DNA from: Bacteroidales bacterium
GTDB lineage: Bacteria > Bacteroidota > Bacteroidia > Bacteroidales > P3
Direction: 5' to 3'
NCBI GenBank assembly: GCA_017480185.1
Contig: JAFVBC010000023.1
Span: forward strand, 1 to 51,733
Length of the DNA stretch: 51,733 bases
The notes under the pieces were generated by a model. It was not told the origin of the DNA. It saw only the letters and a list, made by a program, of their open reading frames with translations, and did not search any database. Positions 1 to 9,100 of this stretch are shown one piece after another (position 1 is the stretch's first letter; every line of letters starts with the position of its first letter). The position numbers and the translations under genes were made by a program.

Positions 1-152
1 GGGGATGAGTTTGTGAGGGGTGGCGAAAATGGTAGATAGTGGTGGTGTATCGTCTTCCCCTCCTGGGTGGGGATAAAGGGGTGGGGTAGAAGTGAGGCGA
101 TGATGTCGTCGAGAGTAGACCCACCCCCGACTCCTCCCGAGGAGGGGAGGAG
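1..152. repeat. G-rich inverted-repeat array, unit 1 with preceding linker
   Basis: This is the left edge of an array repeated at 1752-2062 and 2776-2970. The unit proper is 54-152: a left half with hairpin CCCCTCC/GGNGGGG followed by AAAGGGGTGGGGT, a spacer with GATGATGTCGTCGAG, and a right half ACCCACCCCCGACTCCTCC with its own CCTCC/GGAGG hairpin. The two halves are inverted copies of one another. Positions 1-53 match the linker found between other units (TTTGTGAGGG ... GGTAGAT ... TGGTGTAT). No gene is seen here. Confidence 0.85.
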
Positions 153-197
153 TTTGTGAGGGACAGCGAAGAATGGAGGGTGCTTTTGGTGTACCAT

Positions 198-231
198 CTT
201 CCCCTCCTGAGAGGGGATAAAGGGGTGGGGT
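198..231. repeat. Left half-unit of the G-rich repeat (incomplete)
   Basis: This is a left half of the same repeat (CTTCCCCTCCTGAGAGGGG then AAAGGGGTGGGGT). It is preceded by the usual linker, but no matching right half follows. The next right half lies at 1752-1777, beyond the aminotransferase gene. The unit is therefore broken or split. Confidence 0.75.
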
Positions 232-281
232 GAAAAGTGCCTGTAGAAGAGCAAAGAGAACACCTCAGAGAGGCATCATGT

Positions 282-372
282 AAGGATCAACTTCGGCCGT
301 TCTTCAGTCGTTCTTCAGTTGTTCATCAGTCATTGACTGAAGAACAACTGAAGAACGAACCTACTTGCCCCT
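282..372. repeat. CTTCAGT palindromic element, copy 1
   Basis: A near-perfect hairpin with 23-bp arms at 310-332 and 334-356 (one mismatch) is built from repeats of GTTCTTCAGT. It is flanked on the left by GGATCAACTTCGGCC and on the right by CCTACTTGCCCC. Related copies occur at 22820-22910 and 32766-32863, and a divergent relative at 51142-51262. It lies between the aminotransferase terminator and the G-rich array, outside any gene. Confidence 0.85.
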
Positions 373-405
373 TGGTTGTGCCCTTTTTGTGGCAGCAAAA
401 AAAAT

Positions 406-436
406 ATGAGGGGCGGCGCGTTGCGCCGCCCCTCAT
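406..436 (-). terminator. Intrinsic terminator of the aminotransferase gene
   Basis: A perfect 14-bp stem (406-419 with 423-436) has a 3-nt loop. Read on the minus strand it is followed by a run of eight T. It sits 18 bp after the stop codon of the minus-strand gene at 454-1656. Confidence 0.9.
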
Positions 437-453
437 AACGCAATGTCCGATTA

Positions 454-1656
454 TTATTTCAGTTTGGCCAAAGCATCGGCTATGCGACGTAGGGCTTCGC
501 GTAGCAACTCTTCGCTGGTGGCGTAACTCAAACGGATGCAACGGTCGTCGCCAAAGGCCGATCCCATCACGGTGGCTACACCTGCCTGGTTGAGCAGGTA
601 GAAGGCCATGTCGGTCGAGTTGGCTATGGTGTTGCCTTCAAAGGAGCGGCCGTAGTAGCGGCTCACGTCGGGGAAGAAGTAGAAAGCTCCTTGGGGTAGA
701 GCTACTTGCACGTCGGGGATGGCTCGCAGCAGATCGTAGACTATGTCGCGACGCTGGCGGAAAATCTCGCGCATGCGGTTGATGTCGGGGTCGGTCGACG
801 GGTCAAGCAGCATGGCTTTGGCGGCTGCTTTTTGGGCAATGGAGCATGTGGCACTGGTAACCTGACCCTGCAGCTTGTTGCAAGCCTTGGCTATTTCGAG
901 TGGTGCGGCAATGTAGCCAATGCGCCAACCCGTCATGGCAAAGCCTTTGGCCACACCGTTGACTGTGATGACGCGCTCTTTGACATCGGCAAATTGTGCC
1001 AGACTCTCGTGTCGACCCACGAAGTTGATGTGTTCGTATATCTCGTCGGCCATCACAAAGAGGCCTTCGTGGCGTGCCACCACGTCGGCTATGCCGCGCA
1101 GTTCTTCTTTGCTGTAGAGCATACCCGTTGGGTTGCTGGGCGACGAGAACATGATTAGTTTGGTGCGAGGGGTGATAGCGGCCTCCAACTGGGCTGGAGT
1201 TACTTTGAAGTCGTTCTCCAGTTGGGTTTGAACATACACGCATTTGCCACCGGCCACACGCACAATTTCTTTATACGACACCCAGAAGGGAGTGGGGATT
1301 ACCACCTCGTCGCCGGGGTTGATAAGGCATTGCACCAGTTGGTAGATGCTCTGCTTGGCTCCGGTCGAGACCACGATTTGCTCCGGACGGTAGTCCAGAT
1401 TGTTGTCGCGTTTCAGTTTTGTACACACCGCTTCGCGCAGGTCGGCATAGCCTGGCACGGGGGGATAGTGGGTGAAGTTGTCGTCGATGGCTTGCTTGGC
1501 AGCCTCTTTTATTGTCTCGGGGGTGTTGAAGTCGGGCTCGCCGATAGAGAGGCTGATAATGTCGCGTCCGGCGGCTTTCAGCTCGCGTGCTTTGGCGGTC
1601 ATGGCCAGGGTCTCGCTCTCGGCCATGTTACGAATACGCTCGGATATTATTTCCAT
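454..1656 (-). CDS. Aspartate aminotransferase (class I/II, PLP)
   Basis: This 400-residue cytosolic PLP enzyme belongs to the family that transfers the amino group between aspartate and 2-oxoglutarate. Visible family marks are GEPDFNTP near residue 39, SPSNPTG at 172-178 with the PLP-contacting Asn175, ADEIY at 203-207 (Asp204 and Tyr207), and VNGVAKGFAMTGWRIGY with the Schiff-base Lys237. The usual motif reads NGxSKxxAMTGWR, so Ser to Ala before the lysine and Gly after it are mild departures. Length is normal for the Ib-gamma subgroup. The ATG at 1656 lies about 40 nt after a TACTTTTG promoter. The gene stands alone between its promoter and a strong terminator and is flanked on both sides by G-rich repeat fragments. 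Related enzymes such as other class I aminotransferases cannot be excluded; the aspartate assignment is by family resemblance. Confidence 0.9.
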   Translation of the reverse strand: MEIISERIRNMAESETLAMTAKARELKAAGRDIISLSIGEPDFNTPETIKEAAKQAIDDNFTHYPPVPGYADLREAVCTKLKRDNNLDYRPEQIVVSTGAKQSIYQLVQCLINPGDEVVIPTPFWVSYKEIVRVAGGKCVYVQTQLENDFKVTPAQLEAAITPRTKLIMFSSPSNPTGMLYSKEELRGIADVVARHEGLFVMADEIYEHINFVGRHESLAQFADVKERVITVNGVAKGFAMTGWRIGYIAAPLEIAKACNKLQGQVTSATCSIAQKAAAKAMLLDPSTDPDINRMREIFRQRRDIVYDLLRAIPDVQVALPQGAFYFFPDVSRYYGRSFEGNTIANSTDMAFYLLNQAGVATVMGSAFGDDRCIRLSYATSEELLREALRRIADALAKLK

Positions 1657-1703
1657 TGTTGCAATGATTTATGATTTGACTTTGTTTTGATACGATTTGA
1701 ACG

Positions 1704-1711
1704 CAAAAGTA
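1704..1711 (-). promoter_or_regulatory. Bacteroidetes-type -7 box of the aminotransferase gene
   Basis: On the minus strand this reads TACTTTTG, a match to the Bacteroidetes -7 consensus TAnnTTTG. The expected transcription start is near 1697, giving a leader of about 40 nt before the ATG. Confidence 0.65.
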
Positions 1712-1751
1712 GCATTTTTTTCATCCAAAACGGGAAAAAACTTTCTCCCTT

Positions 1752-2062
1752 CTCCTCCCCTCTTGAGAGGGGAGGAGAATGAGAGGGGCTGTGAAGAAAA
1801 AGGTAGATGCTTGTGGTGTACCATCTTCCCCTCCTGGGAGGGGATAAAGGGGTGGGGTAGAAGAGATGCGGTGATGTCGGCGAAATGACCCACCCCCGAC
1901 CCCTCCCAGGAGGGGAGGAGAATGAGAGGGACCGTGAAGAAAAAGGTAGATGCTTGTGGTGTATTATCTTCCCCTCCTGGGAGGGGATAAAGGGGTGGGG
2001 TAGAAGTGGGGCGATGATGTCAGCGAAATGACCCACCCCGGCCCCTCCCAGGAGGGGAGGAG
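1752..2062. repeat. G-rich inverted-repeat array, units 3-5
   Basis: This stretch begins with a right-half remnant forming a perfect 12-bp hairpin (1752-1763 with 1766-1777). Two complete units follow, at 1825-1920 and 1968-2062, each with inverted left and right halves around a spacer of about 30 bp (GATGCGGTGATGTCGGCGAA and a close variant). Units are joined by a conserved linker of about 47 bp (AATGAGAGGG ... GGTAGATGCTTGTGGTGTA), so starts repeat every 142-143 bp. Short open frames here simply translate the repeat (PSWEGIKGWG, PSQEGK) and are not genes. Confidence 0.9.
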
Positions 2063-2109
2063 TTTGTGAGGGACAGCGAAGAAGATGGTAGATGGTTGTG
2101 GTGTATCAA

Positions 2110-2729
2110 CTTCCCCTCCTGGGAGGGGACTAAGGGGTGGGGTAAAAAAGGAAAGAATTTGTTAGATGAGCAATATATTGTTTGTCAGTGCGTTTACATC
2201 GCCATGATGACTTTCGATAAGGATACTTTAATCGCTGCGGGATTGTCAGTTGACGGCTTAACGTTTGGCAATAATTATCCTCCCTATCATAAGGAACTGG
2301 TGCCCCTTGCTCGCAATCTACGAACTCACAGCACACGAGCCGAAATATACCTTTGGCAATTGCTAAAGAATCTTCTTACGGGTTACAGATTTACACGTCA
2401 GAAGCCAATTCTAAACTATATTGCCGATTTCTACTGTCATGAGTTGCTCTGTGTGGTTGAGGTTGACGGTTTTACGCATCAATCGGCCGAGGACGCAGCC
2501 GACGACCGTCGGCGCGATTCGCAGATGCAAGCCATTGGGTTGAGAGTTGTTCGGTTGGATGATGCGGCTGTGATACGTAATCCCATAGTTGAAGCCCAAC
2601 GTATATTCTTTAGCCTCGGTGTTGATATGCCCGAGCGCCTATGCCGACCAGCTTTTGGTATGGAGCGTATTTTCACGCCATAAATGTTCGGCGAGAGACC
2701 CACCCCGACCCCTCCGAGGAGGGGAGGAG
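2110..2729 (+). mobile_element. Candidate DUF559-carrying element bounded by repeat halves
   Basis: A left repeat half (2110-2143, CTTCCCCTCCTGGGAGGGG then CTAAGGGGTGGGGT) and an inverted right half (2698-2729, ACCCACCCCGACCCCTCC then GAGGAGGGG) bracket the DUF559 gene. In ordinary units these halves enclose only about 30 bp. The last bases of the ordinary spacer (GATGTCGGCGAGAG) are still recognisable just before the right half here (ATGTTCGGCGAGAG). The gene therefore occupies the spacer position of one unit. That it is a mobile unit and the short units its deletion derivatives is inference; no transposase or target duplication is seen. Confidence 0.5.
2204..2683 (+). CDS. DUF559 / Vsr-like endonuclease-domain protein
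   Basis: This small protein of 159 residues has a single DUF559 domain, a relative of very-short-patch-repair endonucleases in the PD-(D/E)xK superfamily. Visible marks are ARNLRTHSTRAEIYLWQ, RFTRQKPILNYIADFY, the core CVVEVDGFTHQ with the acidic pair, and RLDDAAVIRNP near the end. The frame is open further upstream to 2066, but that part only translates the repeat. I chose the tandem ATG at 2204/2207, which gives the usual domain length. The protein has no signal peptide. It lies inside one unit of the G-rich inverted repeat, with repeat halves directly on both sides. Role unknown; DUF559 proteins are assumed to cut DNA, and any link to the repeats is inference. Confidence 0.8.
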   Translation: MMTFDKDTLIAAGLSVDGLTFGNNYPPYHKELVPLARNLRTHSTRAEIYLWQLLKNLLTGYRFTRQKPILNYIADFYCHELLCVVEVDGFTHQSAEDAADDRRRDSQMQAIGLRVVRLDDAAVIRNPIVEAQRIFFSLGVDMPERLCRPAFGMERIFTP

Positions 2730-2775
2730 AATGAGAGGGACAGTGAAAATTTGGTAGATGCTTGTGATGTGCCAT

Positions 2776-2970
2776 CTTCCCCTCCTGGGAGGGGATAAAG
2801 GTGGGGTAGAAGAGATGCGGTGATGTCGGCGAGAGTAGACCCACCCCCCGGCCCCTCCCAGGAGGGGAAGAGTTGAACAGGCGAGAGACCCACCCCTGGC
2901 CCCTCCCAGGAGGGGAGGAGTTGAACAGGCGAGTAGACCCCTCTCCCTGACCCCTCCCGAGGAGGGGAGG
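2776..2970. repeat. G-rich inverted-repeat array, unit 7 and two extra right halves
   Basis: A complete unit lies at 2776-2872 (left half, spacer GATGCGGTGATGTCGGCGAGAG, right half). It is followed by two further right halves, 2888-2920 and 2937-2970, spaced about 49 bp apart and each preceded by AACAGGCGAGA or AACAGGCGAGTAGA. Loss of left halves suggests recombination within the array. From 2971 to 3131 I see no gene; the C-tract at 3051-3059 is the only notable feature. Confidence 0.85.
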
Positions 2971-3131
2971 TATTTGCGCAGGGGGCAGAGTTGCATTTTG
3001 TGCATTTTCTGATGTCGTATGCCGTTAGGTATGAGGTGCGATATGCTACCCCCCCCCCCATTAAGGGTTTTCTTTTTCAATGGATTAGGTGTTGGATGCG
3101 GATTTTATTTGTTTTTTTGAATGATTGTTGG

Positions 3132-3139
3132 TAATTTTG
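3132..3139 (+). promoter_or_regulatory. -7 box upstream of the giant type A T9SS gene
   Basis: TAATTTTG fits the Bacteroidetes -7 consensus and is followed by an AT-rich leader of about 50 nt before the ATG at 3199. A TTTG at about 3115 could supply the upstream element, although its spacing is shorter than usual. Confidence 0.5.
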
Positions 3140-3198
3140 TCCGCTCGGAAGAATAATATATTGTTTAATTCACTTTTTATCAAACCAAAACAAACGTT

Positions 3199-6100
3199 AT
3201 GAAAAAGCTTTATCTTATGCTTGCTTTCGTGGTGGCGTTGGCGCTGCCAGGATGGCATGGGGTGAAGGCGCAAACGTTCAGTGGGAGTTATGACTTCGAG
3301 ACAGGAGTTGATGCCTCGCGCTGGATTACGCTGACAGCCCCTGTAAGAGTGGCGTTGAATGGCGATGATGCTCACAGCACGTTGATGCCTTTGGGTTTCA
3401 CGATGCCTTTGGGCACTCGTGAGTTCACCCATTGGTATGCTACCACCAACGGTTACATTGGCCTTGGTGACGCAACCATTACCCCAGAGCATGGCTCGTA
3501 CAGCAGCCCGTTCAACTCGTTGTCGGGTGCAAGGCTGGCTATTATCGATGCATTGGGATGTGATGGTTATTTCGACACAGCCATTGGTCAAGGATGCTGG
3601 TACCAAATGTTTGCAGACGCTACCGATACCTTGTTTGTTATCGAGTATTGCAACGGTACGTACAGCAGCGGCACACGTAGCATGCTCTATCGTGTGCAGT
3701 TTCAGCTGCGCAAGAGCAACCACGGCGTGACCATCGTCTACGGTCCACGTCCTACCACAGCCCCCTCGGTTACATACCAAACGGGTATATCCTATAATGG
3801 TAATTCTGACTATGTGCTGATTAACACAAGCACGCACACACACACTTGGATGTCGGCTGGCTCGAGCACCTCTAACGCCTCTGGCGTGTGGCCCGAAGCC
3901 AATCGCTATTATTCAATTATGTACGATCCCTCACGTTGTCAGAACGTGGGTAACCTCACAGTTTCCAATGTCACCACAGATAGTGCTTTGTTGTGGTGGA
4001 ATCATGTCGGAACATTGTCGAGATACCGCGTTGTGTGCGGTACGATTGACACGACTGTGAGTGACAACAGTCTGCAGCTAACAGGTCTGAATGGTGGAAC
4101 TACGTATGAGGCCGCTGTGTATACCATTTGCGACACATCGGAGTTCTCTACGACAATGACCAACTCACCTGCTACTGTGTCTTTCTTTACGTTGTGCGCT
4201 GCGTATCAAGCATTGCCCTACAGCGAGAACTTCAACCGCTACACCACTGGCACAACTTCGTTCCCCGATTGCTGGACAAAAGTGCATGCCAATGGTAACT
4301 ATCCGTACGTCTATGCTACTACGACCTATAGCCTGCACCGTGGCACGGAGGTGAACTACTTGTACACTTACTGCGCCAACGCCACGGTTTACACCATGGC
4401 AGCATCTCCGGCCTTTGTGGTGCCCACCAACGGTTTGGAAGTGCACATGAAAGTGAGTGCCAGCACCGTTAACGGTCGTGCCTACCTGGGTTACATGACC
4501 GATGTTACCGATGAGAGCACCTTTGTGCCAGTATCCACCTTCACGCCCGCTGTGGCTGGTGATGTTAAGGAAATGGTGATGATACTGAAAGACAGTCTGA
4601 TAGGCGACACCATTTATCCCACCATCAAGTTGCAAAACGCCACCAGTACCTGTTACTATGGTGTTGACGACTTCTGGGCAAGAGAGGTGAGTGTGCAACA
4701 ACTGCCTTTTTATGAAGATTTCAATAATTATACTACAACAGATTACGTGCAACCTGCAGGGATGACCATGGTGCACGGATATAACCAAACTTATCGTAGC
4801 CCGTATGTGTACAACACCACGACCTATGCTATGCATTCGGGTGCCGATATTAACTACCTCTACAGTTACTGTGCCAATGCCAATCAGTATGGCTTGATGG
4901 CATCGCCCGCTTTTGTGGTGCCACAGGCTGGTATTGAGGTCTATTTGAAAGCTCGTCTCAGCACCGTCAACGGTCGCGTGCAGTTGGGCTACATGACCGA
5001 CTTGAGCGATGAGGGCTCATTCCGTCCTGTGACTACCTTTACCCCCACCGTTGCATCGGAGTATAAAGACATGATTATGCGCACCACCGACTCGTTGGTG
5101 GGCGACACTATCTACATTGCAATACGCTTCCAGAATACAACGAGTACGTGTTACTACAGTTTCGAAGACCTTGAAATTCGCGAGAATATGAATGGGTTGG
5201 AGAATCTGCCCTACACTTTCGACTTCAACACGGCCCGTACGGGCTCCATCAGCCCATGGACCACCAATCCGTTTGCCATGTATCGCCGTTGGACCCCGGT
5301 GTTGCAGTATAGCACCTATCCCTACGCCTATACCACTGCTACGTATGCTCCCGATGGGTCGTACTATCTGTACCACTACACCAATTCGGCAAGCCCCTAT
5401 TTGATTGCTATGCCTCCGGTGAAAGTGCCCAACGACGGTATATATGTAACAATGCAGGCAAAAGCTAACAACACTTATGCTACCCTGATGCTGGGTTACA
5501 TGACCGACCCGACCAACCAAAACTCGTTTGTGTCAATGCAAAGTATTACAACATCCGCTACGACACAGCAGATGTACTACTGGCTTGACAACGCCAGCGT
5601 TGTTGGTCAGGTGGTTTATCCCGCCTATCGTTTGCAGTACACCAACGGCACCACGTATGTCGGTATTGACAACATACAGGTGAAAGCCGCTGGCAGTTGC
5701 CGTCCGGTGGCCACCGTTATTATGAACAACGATACCTCTGGTGGCTTTACGGTGCGTTGGACAGAGACCGTTGGTGGCCTCGGTTCGACCTTTGACGTGG
5801 CCTACAGTCTTTCTGGCGATATTGCTTCTGCTACCGTTGTGGAAGGCATCACAGCCGACTCGCTGCAACTGCGTGGCTTGGAGGCTGGTGGTACCTACTA
5901 TGTGTGGGTGCGCAACCACTGTGGTGGCGATGTCCTGCCATGGGTCAGTGGTGGCACGCACTTTGTAAGGTGCGATCCCTACTATGAACTCCCCATCCGT
6001 GAGAACTTTGATAGCTACACCTCCAGCGCTGTGCGTGGCAACGTGCCTCGCTGCTGGGATGTGCCAGAGTATTCCACAACTACCAGCACATATCCTTACA

Positions 6101-9100
6101 TTTATGCCAATTCTACCTATGCATATTCGGGCTCGAATGCCCTCTACTGCTATGTAACGACCAACCAGTCGTTCACCATCCGCACCAAGCCTTTCTTGCT
6201 GCCTGCCGAGGGTGTTATGGGTAAACTGAAAGTGCGTTACACCACCAATACCGGTGCCGAACTGCGCTTTGGTATAATGACCGATCCCAACAACATTGCC
6301 ACTTTCCAACCTCTTACCACCTATATGCCTATGACGGTGCAAGAGAAAGAAGAGATGTACTTCTACTATGGTAGCGAGAGTTTGGTGGGACAACCCATCT
6401 ATGCAGCATTCCAGTTGGTGTACGTGAATTCGTATGTGTACTGCTATGTTGACGATGTGGAGATTGAAGTGGCTACCGCTTGCCGTCCGGCTACCGACAT
6501 CACCTACGACAACGTAACCCCCACCTCGATGACTGTGAACTGGGTGGACAACAGCGCCAGTGCCGACACCTACTATCAGGTGGCCTACAGCTTGAACCAC
6601 TTGCGCGATGCCGCTACCATTTCGCACCTCATTGACAGTGTTCGCACCACCAGTGTTAACCTCTCTGGCCTCTATCCAGGTATGCGCTATCGCACTTGGG
6701 TGCGTAAGATGTGCGGTGGCACAGCGATGCCATGGGTTGACGGTCCGGCCATTGAGACCCCCTGTCAAACCTACACTCTGCCCATGGTCGAGAACTTTGA
6801 CGAGCAGTTTGTCGGTAGCCCCACCACTATGACGCCCAACTGCTGGACGTTGCAGATGGGAAGCAGCTACAGCATTGCAAACAACAGCACCTATGCTCAC
6901 AGTGGTAGCTACTCGATGTACTTGCCCCTGGCGGGTACTGGCATTGAGGCTCGCATTGTTTCGCCCGCTTTCCACATGCCAACAAGTGGTTTCCTCTATG
7001 GCAATATTCACGCTTATATCTCAAGCACTCAAGCTCGTATCAACCTCGGTGTGATGAGCGACATAAACGACGCTTCGACCTACCGCGTGCTTAAAACCTA
7101 CACCCCGACAACAGGTGCAGTTGACAACGATATTTACTTCTACCTTGACAGCATACCCGCTGCAGGTGAGGAATTGCACGTTGTAATTAGTGCCACCAGC
7201 CTTAACGGTGCAGTTGATGTATATCTTGACGACATAGAGTTGCGTGAAGGTACATCATGCCACCGTGTGTTTGGTACTGCTTACAGCAATGTCCGTCCAG
7301 GTTCGATGCACATCACTTGGAACGACGAGACCCATGCCGACAGCACTATTTACCAGGTTGCCTACAGCACCACTAACAATGTTGCATCGGCTACAATCGT
7401 TGATAACATTCATGGCCTGTCGCACGACCTTACCGGTCTGACGATGGATGCTACCTATTACGTATGGGTTCGCAATATCTGTGGCACTGACACCCTCTAT
7501 TGGGATCAGATTGGCCCCATCCGCGTGCCCTACACCCCGGCTACTCTGCCTTACGAAGAGACCTTCGAGAGCTATGCCAGTGGCACAACCAACTTCCCCA
7601 CTCACTGGTGGAAACTCACTGCCAACGGTAACTACCCGTATGTCTATAGCACGGCAGGATACAACACCACCGCCTCGGGTTCAAAGGTGCTCTATTCGTA
7701 TATAAGCACTAATGATATGACCACCATGGTGGCCACGCGCGGCATATTGCTGCCCGACACAGGCGTTGTCGTTACAATGAATGCTGCATTCAGTGGCGTT
7801 AACCACATTGTTGACCTCGGTTATCTTACCGATATTAACGACCCGTCGACATTCGTTGTGAAGAGCTCGGTAACCTCGTCGGTTGTCAACAACACGGCTG
7901 CTGCCGAGAAGGATCAGCTGTTCTTCTACTTCGACGATCCTAACCTCTACGATTCAATCGTATACCTCGCCATCCGTCACCGCCGTGTTGCAGGTGCTGG
8001 CTCGTACTACCTCGGTATTGACGATATTAAGGTGGCCGTGGCTCCTTCTTGCCGCTATGCCAGCAACGTTACCTACAGCAATGTAGAGGCCGGTACGGTT
8101 ACGGTGCGTTGGGAGGATAACTCGGTGTCGCCCGGTACCTACGAGATTATCTACGGAACCGCAGCAACAAGATCTTCTGCTACCGACACTATCCACAACC
8201 TCACCCTTACAAACTACTACACTTTCTATGGTCTTGACACCAACCAAGACTACTACTTCTGGGTGCGCAGCATCTGCACTGAACCCAGCCCATGGGCTGC
8301 CGGCGGAAAAGTGCATGTGCCTTGCGTTGAATCTCCGCTGCCTTACTTTAACGACTTTACCGGCTTGACCACGGGCACAGCCTACTTCCCCAACTGCTGG
8401 ACAAAGGTCGTTGCTAATGGTAGCTATCCCTACCTCAACTCCTCTTATTACACTGGCACTTCGCCCGCAATTTACAGCTACCACACCTCGAGTGCACCTG
8501 TGATGTATGCCACGGTGCCTGTGCGTATGCCTGGTACGGGTCTCTACTTCCAGTGTGATATTAATCAGAGCAATATCAACGGTCAGGTTGTCCTCGGTGT
8601 GATGACCAATCTGGGCGATCCCACAACGTTTATTCCTCTGAAATACCACTATGCTGACGCTGCAAGTCAGGGTAAAGAAGCCTTCTTCTACTATGACAAC
8701 GATGACTTGACCAACCAAATAGTGTATGGTGTAGTCAAGTCTGAAGGCGCAACGTCATTCTACTTTGGTGTGGATAATGTCTACATGTCGGAAGCTGGTA
8801 CTTGCCGTCGTTTGAGCGACATCAGAATATGTGAGTCGACAGTCAACTCGGCCACTGTATGCTGGAGCGACAATAGCCCAAGTATGTCTTACGAGGTGGC
8901 TTATAGCACCACCAACAGCCTCACCGATGTTGCCAACATGCACATCGTAAGCAATGTATTTGACACCACCTGTGTGTTGAACGACCTCTCAATTGGTACT
9001 ACCTATTACATTTGGGTGCGTAATGCATGCCTTGACACTCTGATGCCTTGGAGCCCTGCCACCGTATTCACCACGCCTTGCGGCGACATCGAAGGTAGAT

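Noticed and set aside
1752..2970. CRISPR array
   Set aside because: The periodic unit of 143 bp has conserved rather than unique spacers, and no cas gene is in the window.
2479..3080. Several minus-strand frames with PSWEGPG or PSQEGK repeats
   Set aside because: They only translate the G-rich DNA repeat; the same peptide appears in unrelated frames on both strands.
5533..7011. 492-residue minus-strand frame inside the type A giant gene
   Set aside because: The plus-strand frame is continuous with repeated domains through this region; the minus frame is a shadow without motifs.
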